From JADFGZ01 sp965222345 (GTDB taxonomy: Bacteria > Acidobacteriota > Terriglobia > 2-12-FULL-54-10): a stretch of 64,000 bases of DNA. Of the stretch, positions 53,618 through 62,393 are shown piece after piece; positions within the stretch are counted from its first letter, which is position 1; each line of letters begins with the position of its first letter. The notes below the pieces were generated by a model. It searched no databases, had not been told where the DNA came from, and worked only from the letters and a program-made list of their open reading frames with translations. Location of the stretch: the NCBI GenBank assembly GCA_965222345.1, contig CBDCTS010000002.1:62001-126000 (forward strand). Direction: 5' to 3'. The position numbers were made by a program, and so were the translations under genes.

Positions 53618-55249
53618 TCAGGACTCTTGCAAACCTTTTGCGGCGGGCCGCAGCAGCAGCGCCAAGCGGCTGCCCAGCGCGCCCAGCAGCCGCTCCCCTT
53701 CCTGAAGCGCGGAAAGCAAGCCCATTCCTAAATATCCGCCCGCGAACAGACACAGGAAGGGAACTGTCGCATAGTTTCCGTTGCTGGCCGCGTAGTAAAT
53801 CGTAAAGATGAAATAGCAACCGGCCAGTATTTCGAGCAGGGCTATCCAGTTGGTGTGATGGCGGTATTTCTTGCTTGCGATGCGGTCCGCGCTGGATTCA
53901 ATGCGGTACTTCGCCGTGCGGACGAATGGAGAGTGAACGCCGGACAGGGCCTCGATCACTGCCCGAGAGTTGCTGAGGGTCAGCCCGATGCCGGTAGCCA
54001 TGAGGAGAGGAAGAAACTTGATGGTTTGTTTCCATTCCTTGGGAAACAGCTCGCGCTGCGAAACCATGTAGAAGGCGGAAACCGAGCAGGTGGCCGCCAG
54101 CAGAAGCGGCAGGTCGATATAAAGCATCTGGAACCAGCCCTGGTAAAACCGTACGATCATGGCCGGCAACAGCAGGACGGCCAGGAGCGCCATGAGGGGA
54201 TAACAAATGTTGGCGGTCAGATGGAAAGATGCCTCCGCCTTGACGTGCCAGGGAAGGGGGCTGCGCCAGATCGTGGGAAGCAGCTTGCGCGCCGTCTGCA
54301 TCAACCCTTTCGCCCAGCGGGCCTGCTGGGATTTGAAAGCGTTGATCTCGACCGGCAATTCACTCAGACACTCAACCTGCTGCAAGTAGAGAAACTTCCA
54401 GCCGCGCAACTGGGCGCGGTAGCTGAGGTCTGTATCCTCGGTCAGCGTGTCGTGCTGCCAGCCGCCGGCCTCTTCAATCGCTTGTCGGCGCCAGACGCCA
54501 GCCGTCCCGTTGAAATTGAAAAAGCAGCCGGAGCGGGACCGCGCACCGTGCTCCAGAACGAAATGGCCGTCGAGCAGGATGGACTGCACCCGGGTCAGCA
54601 GGGAATAATTGCGGTTGATATAGCTCCAGCGAGTTTGTACCATGCCGACCGTGCGGTCGCGAAAGCAAGGAAGCGTGGATTGAAGAAAATTCGGCGGCGG
54701 CAGAAAGTCGGCGTCGAAAATCGCCACGAACTCGCCCCGAGCTTTCCGCAACCCTGCGGCGAGAGCGCCTGCCTTGAAACCATGTCGGTTGTTCCGGTGA
54801 AAGTAGCGAATGGGGTGGCCGAGGGCGGCGTGCCGTTCCACCGAGTTGCGGGCTGTAATGGAAGTGTCGTCGGTCGAGTCGTCCAGCACCTGAATCTCCA
54901 GCAGCTCGGCAGGATATTGCAGGCGGCAGGCTTCCTCTATTAGCCGTTCCACCACGTAGTGCTCGTTATAGACGGGCAATTGAACGGTGACGCGAGGGAG
55001 CGGATTCATCATTTGGCCCGGCTCGTATTTGGGCAGGTTACGGCGGTGGCGGTAATAGCTGTATACCAAATAGTAGCGATGGAGGCCGTAAACAGACAGG
55101 ATCGTCAGCACAAGGAAGTAAGGGATCAGTAAAAGCAGATCGAAGGCATTGACCTGATATACCCCTCGGAATGGATCCTCGGTGAAGATGCGCTCAAAGT
55201 AGAGGAGCCAAGGGTTTTCGGCAGCCAGGAATGCTGCGGGATAAGTCAT
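53618..55249 (-). CDS. Membrane glycosyltransferase family 2 (cellulose/mannan synthase-like)
   Basis: 543 residues. One N-terminal TM (FDLLLLIPYFLVLTILSVYG), a GT-A domain with VTVQLPVYNEHYVVERLIEE, LDDSTDDT, the FDADFLPPP metal motif, TEDTDLSYRAQLRGW and the processive QxxRW motif (QQARWAKGLMQT), then several C-terminal TM helices. It is a processive beta-glycosyltransferase using UDP- or GDP-sugar. It is divergent from a GT-C enzyme 23 bp away, so they may cooperate on an envelope glycan. Confidence 0.9.
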   Translation of the reverse strand: MTYPAAFLAAENPWLLYFERIFTEDPFRGVYQVNAFDLLLLIPYFLVLTILSVYGLHRYYLVYSYYRHRRNLPKYEPGQMMNPLPRVTVQLPVYNEHYVVERLIEEACRLQYPAELLEIQVLDDSTDDTSITARNSVERHAALGHPIRYFHRNNRHGFKAGALAAGLRKARGEFVAIFDADFLPPPNFLQSTLPCFRDRTVGMVQTRWSYINRNYSLLTRVQSILLDGHFVLEHGARSRSGCFFNFNGTAGVWRRQAIEEAGGWQHDTLTEDTDLSYRAQLRGWKFLYLQQVECLSELPVEINAFKSQQARWAKGLMQTARKLLPTIWRSPLPWHVKAEASFHLTANICYPLMALLAVLLLPAMIVRFYQGWFQMLYIDLPLLLAATCSVSAFYMVSQRELFPKEWKQTIKFLPLLMATGIGLTLSNSRAVIEALSGVHSPFVRTAKYRIESSADRIASKKYRHHTNWIALLEILAGCYFIFTIYYAASNGNYATVPFLCLFAGGYLGMGLLSALQEGERLLGALGSRLALLLRPAAKGLQES

Positions 55250-55272
55250 TGGAATCGGACCATACTATCTAA

Positions 55273-56637
55273 ATGCCTCACAACGGTCAGATGATTCACG
55301 ACGGCTCAACGCCGGTGGCTGGCCAGCCTCCCTCCAGGCGGATTGTCTGGATGCTTGCGGCGCTGGCCGTAGCGATGGAGCTTATCTATCTGTTCATCCT
55401 TCGTCTCAGCAACCTGAAAGAGCACGTTGAGACGTTCATCCTACTGATTCTTATAGCCGGGATATTGTACTTTGTTTCGATCTATCTTTCGGAGAAAATT
55501 TGGCCGCAGCGTTCACTTCTGCTGTTCGTATTCCTGGTCGCGGCGGCGTTTCGCCTCACGTTGTTTCCCCTCTACCCTTCGCTTTCCGATGACCTCTACC
55601 GCTACCGCTGGGAAGGGAAGGCGCAGCAGGCTGGCTATAACCCTTATCAGGTCCGGCCTTCCGATCCGGACCTCGCATTGTTGCGGGATGAAACTTACCC
55701 GGCTATCCCCGGACGGGACTTTGCGACCGTGTATGGTCCGTTGCTTGAGCAACTCTACTGGCTATCCTTTTTACTCACCGATTCGGTCATTCTGCTCAAG
55801 CTGCCTTATGTTTTGCTCGACCTGGGTGTTGTGCTGGTGCTGTTTCGCCTGCTGCCTGCGCTCGGTGTTTCGCCTCTACGCGCAATTGTCTATGCCTGGA
55901 GTCCCTTGACCGTAGTGGCGTTCGGCGCGAGCGGGCATAATGACTCGCTGCCGGTCTTTGCCTTTGTTCTGGCGCTGTGGTGGTATCAGAAAGGACAGGG
56001 AAAACTGTCGCTGGCCGCCGTAGCCGCCTCGGCGTTGTCCAAGCTCTATGCAGGTTTTCTGCTGCCGGTGTTCCTTTTCCGGACTTCCTGGAGGTTCCTA
56101 TGGGTGCCGGTGCTCGTCGCCGCTGCGGCATTCGCGCCCTATGCAGATGCGTGGCGGCACCTGGGTGATGACCTTGCAGGCTACACAGAAAACTGGCGAA
56201 ATAATGAAAGTATCTATGCTTTGATTGAGGCCGTGACCGGGAAGTTTACGGGCTCGGCGACCCTGGGATGGCGGATCTATCTGGCAATTGTGGCAGCAGC
56301 GATCCTCTATGCCGTCGTGCGGAAACTGAGGCCGGAACGGGCATCCTTTTTGATTCTGGGGACAGTCTTGCTGGTTTCGCCGAACTGCTTCCCGTGGTAT
56401 CTAACCTGGATTGTGCCTCTGCTGGCAATTTATCCGAACCCGGCTTGGTTGCTGTTTACCGTCACGGTTTTTCTCTTCTACCACGTCTTGATTCCCTATC
56501 GCACGCTCGGTTTGTGGGAAGAGGAGACGTTCTTCCGGCTGCTGGAGTACGTCCCTTTTTACGCCCTGCTGCTGGGAGGAGCTGTCGCCGGCAAGCTTTT
56601 CCCAAGAGATAGCGCCGCTCGGAACCCGGAAGCATAA
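55273..56637 (+). CDS. Polytopic GT-C-type mannosyltransferase-like protein
   Basis: 454 residues with about 11 TM helices. SLSDDLYRYRWEGKAQQAGY carries the acidic DD pair and RYxWEGxAQxxGxNPY signature of polyprenyl-phosphate-mannose-dependent mannosyltransferases. GRDFATVYGPLLEQLYWLSF and AWSPLTVVAFGASGHNDSLP follow. It would use a lipid-linked sugar at the outer face of the membrane. An ATG at 55291 is an alternative start. The short divergent interval with the GT2 gene must hold both promoters. Confidence 0.75.
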   Translation: MPHNGQMIHDGSTPVAGQPPSRRIVWMLAALAVAMELIYLFILRLSNLKEHVETFILLILIAGILYFVSIYLSEKIWPQRSLLLFVFLVAAAFRLTLFPLYPSLSDDLYRYRWEGKAQQAGYNPYQVRPSDPDLALLRDETYPAIPGRDFATVYGPLLEQLYWLSFLLTDSVILLKLPYVLLDLGVVLVLFRLLPALGVSPLRAIVYAWSPLTVVAFGASGHNDSLPVFAFVLALWWYQKGQGKLSLAAVAASALSKLYAGFLLPVFLFRTSWRFLWVPVLVAAAAFAPYADAWRHLGDDLAGYTENWRNNESIYALIEAVTGKFTGSATLGWRIYLAIVAAAILYAVVRKLRPERASFLILGTVLLVSPNCFPWYLTWIVPLLAIYPNPAWLLFTVTVFLFYHVLIPYRTLGLWEEETFFRLLEYVPFYALLLGGAVAGKLFPRDSAARNPEA

Positions 56638-56677
56638 AGGAAAAGTCTCGGCTTTTTAGTGCTGGCTTTCTTCCACG

Positions 56678-57583
56678 CTAGCTTCCGAGTGCAAGAATGT
56701 CGATCCCCCAAAAAAGCAAAAGAAGAATCCCGATCCAGCCGTTGGTGGCAAAGAAAGCGGCGTTGAGACGCGAAAGGTCAGTGGGTTGGACCAGCCGGTG
56801 TTCGTAGATCAGCAGCAGAGCGGTTACGGTTATCCCTGTCAGGCTCAGCCATCCCAGGCTTTCGAGCCACGCCAGCCATATCAGCAACGGCACCATCAGG
56901 AAATGCAATGCCGCGGAGACTTGTAAGGCTCGTGCAATGCCCCAGCGCCGGGGCACGCTGTGCAGTCTGGCTTGCGCATCGAACCTCGCGTCCTGGCAGG
57001 AGTAGAGGATATCGAACCCGGCAGTCCAGAGCGTCACGGCAGCCGTCAGTAACAAGATGCTCGAATCGAGAGTCCCCCGGATGGCGATCCAGGCGGCGGC
57101 TGGCGACATCCCCAGGCAGAATCCAAGAACGACGTGCGAAAGCACGGTGAACCGCTTTGTATAGGAATAGACGAACAGGATGGCCAGAGCCACCGGGGAT
57201 AGCTGAAACGCCAGCGGATTTAGCTGGTAAGCCGCCAAAACAAGCACCGCCGAGGAGAAGAGCGCAAAGCAAACCACAAAACGGACGCTGAGCAGACCGG
57301 CAGGCAAAGCCCATCCCGCGGTCCGAGGATTCCGAGCATCGAGATGCCGGTCGATCAAGCGGTTGAAGCTCATGGCGGCAGAGCGCGCTCCCACCATCGC
57401 TACGACAATCCATAGGAGTTGCTGCATCGTCGGCAGACCGCGGGCGGCGAGCAGGGCTCCGATCAGGGCAAACGGAAGCGCAAAGATGGAATGCTCGATC
57501 CGGATCATCTCCAGCGTGGTCCGGAAACTCCGGAAGAAGGAGAAGCGGGTATCGTGCGGGTCTTGGGCAAGCGAATCAGGCAT
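56678..57583 (-). CDS. UbiA-family prenyltransferase
   Basis: ATG at 57583 (MPDSLAQDPHDTRFS), preferred over a TTG nine codons up. 301 residues with about eight TM helices. The two Asp-rich motifs are NRLIDRHLDARNPRT and YSCQDARFDAQARLHSVP. AAMSFNRLIDRHLDARNPRT matches the UbiA-like proteins of futalosine-pathway bacteria (MqnP type), which prenylate 1,4-dihydroxy-6-naphthoate; 4-hydroxybenzoate prenylation is the alternative. It is convergent with the GT-C gene and divergent from larB. Confidence 0.88.
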   Translation of the reverse strand: MPDSLAQDPHDTRFSFFRSFRTTLEMIRIEHSIFALPFALIGALLAARGLPTMQQLLWIVVAMVGARSAAMSFNRLIDRHLDARNPRTAGWALPAGLLSVRFVVCFALFSSAVLVLAAYQLNPLAFQLSPVALAILFVYSYTKRFTVLSHVVLGFCLGMSPAAAWIAIRGTLDSSILLLTAAVTLWTAGFDILYSCQDARFDAQARLHSVPRRWGIARALQVSAALHFLMVPLLIWLAWLESLGWLSLTGITVTALLLIYEHRLVQPTDLSRLNAAFFATNGWIGILLLLFWGIDILALGS

Positions 57584-57700
57584 CTGTCTGGAGCGATCGT
57601 AGAAAATCAATTCATTATACGTCAGCAGAGCAAATTGTATGGTCTCCAGCGTTGGAGGTTGTTAAACTAGTTTACTAACACCCGTTGGATGGAAGATGCG

Positions 57701-57790
57701 TTAGCCGCAGAGACACAGAAATTCAAGGATGACAAGCAGATGAGTTTTCTATTTCACATTACGCTGTGCCTCTATCTCTCCGTGGCTAGT
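57701..57790. repeat. Imperfect inverted repeat (MITE/REP-like) upstream of larB
   Basis: A left arm TTAGCCGCAGAGACACAGAA (57701-57720) and a right arm near 57772-57790 (CTGTGCCTC...GTGGCTAG) are imperfect reverse complements with a bulge, separated by about 50 bp. The arms resemble intergenic repeats of the CCGCAGAGACACAG type common in several phyla. Confidence 0.5.
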
Positions 57791-57843
57791 CTTTCGCCTG
57801 TCACCGCGAACTGGAGTAGTTCCGGTGGAAACCAAGCTGACAA

Positions 57844-58605
57844 ATGGCGGAACTGCCAATGAACCAGCAACAAATCGAGCGTTTGTTCGAGGCAGTCCAA
57901 AAGGGAAAACTGACGCCGTCGGAGGCCGCTGAGCGCCTGAAGCATCTTCCGTTTGAAGACCTGGACTTTGCGAAGATCGATCACCACCGGCAACTGCGGC
58001 AGGGAATGCCGGAGACGATTTATGCTTCCGGGAAAACGCCGCAGCAGGTGGAGCGCATCGTCCGGCAGATGCTGAAGAGCACCAAGAACGTCCTCGTCAC
58101 CCGAGCCAACCGCTCCGTGGCGGCCAGGGTGAAACGAGTTAGCAAGTCAGCCGTCTTCCATCCTCTATCGGGCAGCATCGCCATCCGTCGCGACCACACC
58201 CAGTATGGCAAAGGAAAAATTCTGGTTGTCTCGGCCGGTTCGTCTGACATTCCCGTAGCCGAAGAGGCGCTGGTCACCGCCGAAGTGATGGGAAACCCGG
58301 TAGGGCACCTCTACGACGTAGGCGTGGCCGGAATTCATCGCTTGATGAACAGCCGGGGAGAATTGACTTCGGCTCGTGTGATTATCTGCGTGGCGGGGAT
58401 GGAGGGAGCGTTGCCGAGCGTGGTGGCGGGCTTGGTGGCCGTTCCAGTGATCGCCGTTCCCACCAGTATTGGCTATGGATCGAGTTTCCAGGGCCTGGCG
58501 GCGCTGCTCGGAATGCTGAATAGCTGCGCCAGCAACGTGGCGGTGGTGAATATAGATAATGGCTTTGGAGCCGCCTGCGTTGCCACTCTGATCAACCGGC
58601 TGTAG
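57844..58605 (+). CDS. larB: Nickel-pincer cofactor biosynthesis protein LarB
   Basis: 253 residues. N-terminal part PSEAAERLKHLPFEDLDFAK, IDHHRQLRQGMPETIYASGK, then the PurE-like carboxylase fold: ILVVSAGSSDIPVAEEALVT, GHLYDVGVAGIHRLM, ICVAGMEGALPSVVAGLVAV, PVIAVPTSIGYGSSFQGLAA, LGMLNSCASNVAVVNIDNGF. LarB carboxylates nicotinic acid adenine dinucleotide as the first step to the nickel-pincer nucleotide of lactate racemase. larA, larC and larE are not in the window. Confidence 0.93.
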   Translation: MAELPMNQQQIERLFEAVQKGKLTPSEAAERLKHLPFEDLDFAKIDHHRQLRQGMPETIYASGKTPQQVERIVRQMLKSTKNVLVTRANRSVAARVKRVSKSAVFHPLSGSIAIRRDHTQYGKGKILVVSAGSSDIPVAEEALVTAEVMGNPVGHLYDVGVAGIHRLMNSRGELTSARVIICVAGMEGALPSVVAGLVAVPVIAVPTSIGYGSSFQGLAALLGMLNSCASNVAVVNIDNGFGAACVATLINRL

Positions 58606-58768
58606 CGGGATTGTTCTTTACGCCAACGCGCTCTACATCCTCACAAGGTCTCCTTCTTCCGCACTGGCGGACTTCTTCCATTTCACTTCGTTTAGGATTC
58701 AAGTCGGTTTTTGACAACAGCGAGATATTAGAGCATTTCTCGTAAAGGTGCATACCGCCACGGCATCA

Positions 58769-58826
58769 GGTAGCGACAGGCATTCCTGCCTGTCCTCTAG
58801 CGTGCAGGCCTCCTAGCCTGCACTTG
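58769..58826 (-). repeat. Palindromic repeat unit, inverted orientation
   Basis: Reads as the reverse complement of the copies in the phage block: GTAGCGACAGGCATTCCTGC, CTGTCCTCTAGCGTGCAGGC, CTCCTAGCCTGCACTTG. It is in the roughly 1-kb gene-free interval 58606-59599. Confidence 0.8.
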
Positions 58827-59094
58827 TCTCTTGCTTTCCAATCGCACGCAACCTACCTAACCCTTCGATGAATGGCTTTGCTTTGCAAAACGAAGCCAAT
58901 AACGAAGCCAATGCCCGATCTTCGGCATATCTCATATCTCCTTATTATTCAATTTGTTAGCTGGGTATCAGAAGTTTTGAAATGGGTTCGTTTTGCAAAA
59001 AACTTTTTTCCGCCCGCTCCTCTCCCCCCGTAAACTAAACAAAGCCAGCTGCACAAACGCCCTCCGGCCCGATTGTCCCTCGCGGAAATTCCGG

Positions 59095-59190
59095 GAGCAA
59101 CAAAATTCTTCCGATAATTCCGAAGATTCCGAATCTGCCGAGGAAACCGAATCTACCGAGGATCCCGAACATACCGCAGGAACCGAACCA
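59095..59190 (+). repeat. Short 9-bp tandem array related to 23455-23745
   Basis: CCGATAATT, CCGAAGATT, CCGAATCTG, CCGAGGAAA, CCGAATCTA, CCGAGGATC and further units. It is the same CCGANNNNN family and includes the CCGATAATT linker. It is again directly followed by the palindromic repeat family. The rest of 58606-59599 has degenerate copies of a CTTCGTTTTGCAAA-like segment (around 58880 and 58985) but no gene. Confidence 0.8.
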
Positions 59191-59191
59191 G

Positions 59192-59332
59192 GTAGGGCAA
59201 GCATTCCTGCCTGCCTTGTAGAGTGTAGGCCGAAAGGCCTGCACTTGCCTGTCGACTGGGGAGCACAGGTAGCGACAGGCACTCCTGCCTGCCCTCTTAG
59301 CGTACAGGCCGGTAGGGCCTGTGCTCCATTTC
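59192..59332 (-). repeat. Two palindromic repeat units, inverted orientation
   Basis: Two units in reverse orientation, 59192-59247 and about 59269-59332, the second ending in the inverted lead-in CCTTCGGCTCCGCTCAAT. A GTCGACTGGGGAGCACAG junction separates them. Confidence 0.8.
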
Positions 59333-59599
59333 CTTCGGCTCCGCTCAATACAGCCCCGGCCTGTGCGCCAGGGACACGCCGGACTTCACCAATATATGCA
59401 CAGGGTTGGGCATCACCCCATCAGCGGGCAGCGGGCAGAACTACAGCATTTTTCTCGTTGGTCTATACCGGGTAGGGGCAGCCGCGACGAGCGCTTTCCT
59501 CGTCGTGGGTCTTTGCCGGCAATGAAAAGCCCTCAACGAAAAAATAATCCGCTTTGGCTACCAAAGATTAGCCAGGCTATGCCAATAGGTGAAACAGCT

Positions 59600-60931
59600 C
59601 TAGGAAGGCAGTAGGCCGTTGCCAGGCGAGTCGGAGCGAACTAATTTGAACCGGCTGATCTCCGGAGGACAGTTGATGCGAATGGGAATGCCGAGATATC
59701 CAATACCGCGATTGACATAGAGCGAGCAGCCGTTTTCCCGGTACAGGCCGCTCAAGTACCGGAAGCGCAACGTGGCCAGGCCCAGCGGAACGCCGTCCAC
59801 GGTAGCCAGCACAACCTGCCCGCCGCCGTGCGTATGCCCGGAGAGCGTAAGGTTGATTCCGAGCGGCGCCGCGTCCATGAAAGTGTGGGGATGATGAGCC
59901 AACAGAACGGTGGGTGTTTCCGGTCCAGCTTCTTGCGCCATTCGGTCCAATACCCGCTGGGATTCGCTGCGCTGATAGCTGTAGAAGCTTCTGGAGCCGG
60001 GCGTCGAAAGCCAGTCGAGGCCGAGCAACGCCAGCCGGTCCTGCCCGGAGCCTAAATGGATCACCTCGTTCCGCAGTGTCCGGATGCCGACGGATTGGAG
60101 CCCCTTGACAATGTTAACCCCTCCCCGGAAGTTTTCTGAGTAGCTAAACCGATCGGAGGAGATATCGTGGTTTCCCAGGACGGTGAACACCCCCAGCGGA
60201 GCCTCGATTCCGGTCAGCCCGCGCACCGCGTCCGGCAAGCTGGAAAGGCTGCGGTCGAGTATGTCGCCGGTGATGACTACCACGTCTGGACGCAGGCCAT
60301 TGGCGAGTTTGACGACGTGCTGTGACTCCTTCTCCCGTATGTATGGCCCGAAGTGCAAGTCGGAAATCTGGACAATCGTCAGTCCATCCAAAGACCGCGG
60401 TAAATGGGGGATGGGGATGGAAATCTCCTCGGAGATGTCAATCTCTCCCATGCTCCCGTAGGTCCCGTAGGCTGCCACGCCGTAGATTGCGGGGATCATC
60501 AGGCCGGCGCCTCCGGCGATAAAGCTGCGCCGGGAAAGGGCGGGCGCATTCGAGGTCGGTGCAGGCGGCGATCCGAAAAGCATCCGCTTACCCTGCCGGA
60601 TTAAACCAACCAGACCTCTTCCCAGGGTCCAAAGCAGTGTGGGAGGGGCCACGATGAAAAAGAAGATGATGATCGTGGTCAGCCATGTAAGGGCAGGGTA
60701 GAAGATGATCTTGAGCACATCAGGAGAGAGCATGTGCAGCGTGCCACTGGCCTGGCGAAGGAAAAAAATGAGCAAGGGAATGTTCAGCAGGAAAATGACC
60801 GTGGTGACCAGGTCAAACACCCTCTGGCGGCGGCCTGGACTCACCCACATGGAGACCGAGCGGCGCAGAAAAAGCCAGGCTATTAAGTTGAGCAGAAGAA
60901 ATACGAGAAACAGTGACAAGCGAAAGCTCAT
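59600..60931 (-). CDS. Membrane-anchored calcineurin-like metallophosphoesterase
   Basis: 443 residues. Three to four N-terminal TM helices (LFLVFLLLNLIAWLF, ILKIIFYPALTWLTTIIIFFF) and a Tat-like RRSFIAGGAGLMIPA precede the phosphoesterase domain: LTIVQISDLHFGPYI (D, H), VVITGDILDRS (GD), VFTVLGNHDISS (GNHD), LLAHHPHTF (H) and LTLSGHTHGGGQ (GHTH). All metal ligands are present. The family (YkuE/YaeI-like) hydrolyses phosphodiesters or lipid pyrophosphates, acting outside the cytoplasm. Target unknown. Confidence 0.9.
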   Translation of the reverse strand: MSFRLSLFLVFLLLNLIAWLFLRRSVSMWVSPGRRQRVFDLVTTVIFLLNIPLLIFFLRQASGTLHMLSPDVLKIIFYPALTWLTTIIIFFFIVAPPTLLWTLGRGLVGLIRQGKRMLFGSPPAPTSNAPALSRRSFIAGGAGLMIPAIYGVAAYGTYGSMGEIDISEEISIPIPHLPRSLDGLTIVQISDLHFGPYIREKESQHVVKLANGLRPDVVVITGDILDRSLSSLPDAVRGLTGIEAPLGVFTVLGNHDISSDRFSYSENFRGGVNIVKGLQSVGIRTLRNEVIHLGSGQDRLALLGLDWLSTPGSRSFYSYQRSESQRVLDRMAQEAGPETPTVLLAHHPHTFMDAAPLGINLTLSGHTHGGGQVVLATVDGVPLGLATLRFRYLSGLYRENGCSLYVNRGIGYLGIPIRINCPPEISRFKLVRSDSPGNGLLPS

Positions 60932-61066
60932 AAGACCACCAGAAGGCTATGGGGAAATTTTAGTGAAAAAAAGCTCTTTTGTCATCTGATTCGTCTGATC
61001 GTTGTGTTCGCGGTACGGTTTCCAGGGTCAAAACAAGTGGAGCCGGGGAAAAGCGTTCGAGGACTC

Positions 61067-62383
61067 TCAAGCGCCTGTTGTGGCCCCCTTCTTTCCGAAG
61101 ACCCTGGCGAAGATGGCATTCACGTGGCGGAGTTGGCGGTCCAGGGCAAAGGCAGATTGAATCTCGCTGGAGGAGAGCACGCAGGAAATATCCGAGTCTG
61201 CCTCCACCAGCTTGCGAAAATCGTCTCCATTTCCCCAGGAGCGCATAGCGTTCCGCTGTACCCAGAGATAGGCTTCTTCCCGCAAGACGCCCTTGGCTGC
61301 CAGTTCCAGCAGCAACTGGCCAGAGAAGACCAAGCCGCGCGTCATTTCCAGGTTGGCCCTCATCCGCTCAGGGTAAACTTGCAGCTTTTCCACAACCCGG
61401 CAGGTCAGGTTGAGCAAGTAATCCACCAGCGTAGTGCTGTCGGGCAGGATCACGCGCTCCACCGAGGAGTGGGAAATGTCGCGCTCGTGCCACAGCGCCA
61501 CGTTTTCAAGCGCCGCCTGGGAATTGGCTCGCACCACGCGGGCCAAGCCGCTGATCTGTTCGCAGCTGACCGGATTCCGTTTGTGCGGCATGGCAGAGGA
61601 CCCCTTTTGAGAACCTCCAAAGTACTCTTCCACCTCGCGAACCTCGGTGCGCTGGAGCGCCCGAATCTCGGTGGCGATCTTATCGAGTGACGACGCCACC
61701 ACAGCCAGTGTCCCCAGGTAATAGGCGTGCCGGTCGCGCTGGATCACCTGATTCGATATCGCCGCCGGGCGCAGTCCCAGCTTCCGGCAGATAGCGGTTT
61801 CGATCTCCGGTCCGACGTGAGCAAAGGTGCCCACTGCGCCGGAGATTTTCCCAACCGCCATCTCCTCGGCCGTGCGCTTCATGCGCTCCAGGTTCCGGGA
61901 GTTTTCCGAATACCAGTTGGCGAGCTTCAAGCCGAAAGTGATCGGCTCGGCGTGGACGCCGTGGGTGCGGCCCACCATCACCGTGTTTTTGAACTCCATT
62001 GCACGGCGTTGCAGAACCTCTCCCAATTTGCGGAGACCTTCCAGGATAAGCCGGGAGGCGCTTTGCACGCGGAGCGCCTGCGCTGTATCGACCACGTCGT
62101 ACGAGGTCAGGCCATAATGAAGATAACGGGATTCAGGACCCAGGTTCTCCGCCACGGCCGTGGTGAAGGCCACCACGTCATGTTTCACCTCGGCCTCGAT
62201 CTCGGCGATGCGCTGCAAGTCGAACCGCGCGCCCTGACGCATGGCGCGGGCCGCCTCGGCGGGAATCTCCCCCTGCTCGGCCAAAACCTCCGCCGCCGCA
62301 AGCTCCACCTCCAGCCAAGTGCGGAATTTGTTTTCCTCGGCCCAAATTTGGGCCATCTGCGGGCGTGTGTAGCGAGGGATCAA
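61067..62383 (-). CDS. purB: Adenylosuccinate lyase
   Basis: The start codon is TTG (62383) with GAGGT seven bases upstream, giving MIPRYTRPQMAQIWAEENKF. 438 residues. Signatures are HYGLTSYDVVDTAQALRV, VGRTHGVHAEPITFGLKLAN, and the lyase loop GSSAMPHKRNPVSCEQISGL. It removes fumarate from adenylosuccinate and SAICAR. The ribosome site lies in the end of the preceding MBL-fold gene, so the two are co-transcribed. Confidence 0.95.
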   Translation of the reverse strand: MIPRYTRPQMAQIWAEENKFRTWLEVELAAAEVLAEQGEIPAEAARAMRQGARFDLQRIAEIEAEVKHDVVAFTTAVAENLGPESRYLHYGLTSYDVVDTAQALRVQSASRLILEGLRKLGEVLQRRAMEFKNTVMVGRTHGVHAEPITFGLKLANWYSENSRNLERMKRTAEEMAVGKISGAVGTFAHVGPEIETAICRKLGLRPAAISNQVIQRDRHAYYLGTLAVVASSLDKIATEIRALQRTEVREVEEYFGGSQKGSSAMPHKRNPVSCEQISGLARVVRANSQAALENVALWHERDISHSSVERVILPDSTTLVDYLLNLTCRVVEKLQVYPERMRANLEMTRGLVFSGQLLLELAAKGVLREEAYLWVQRNAMRSWGNGDDFRKLVEADSDISCVLSSSEIQSAFALDRQLRHVNAIFARVFGKKGATTGA

Positions 62384-62393
62384 AGGGAATACC

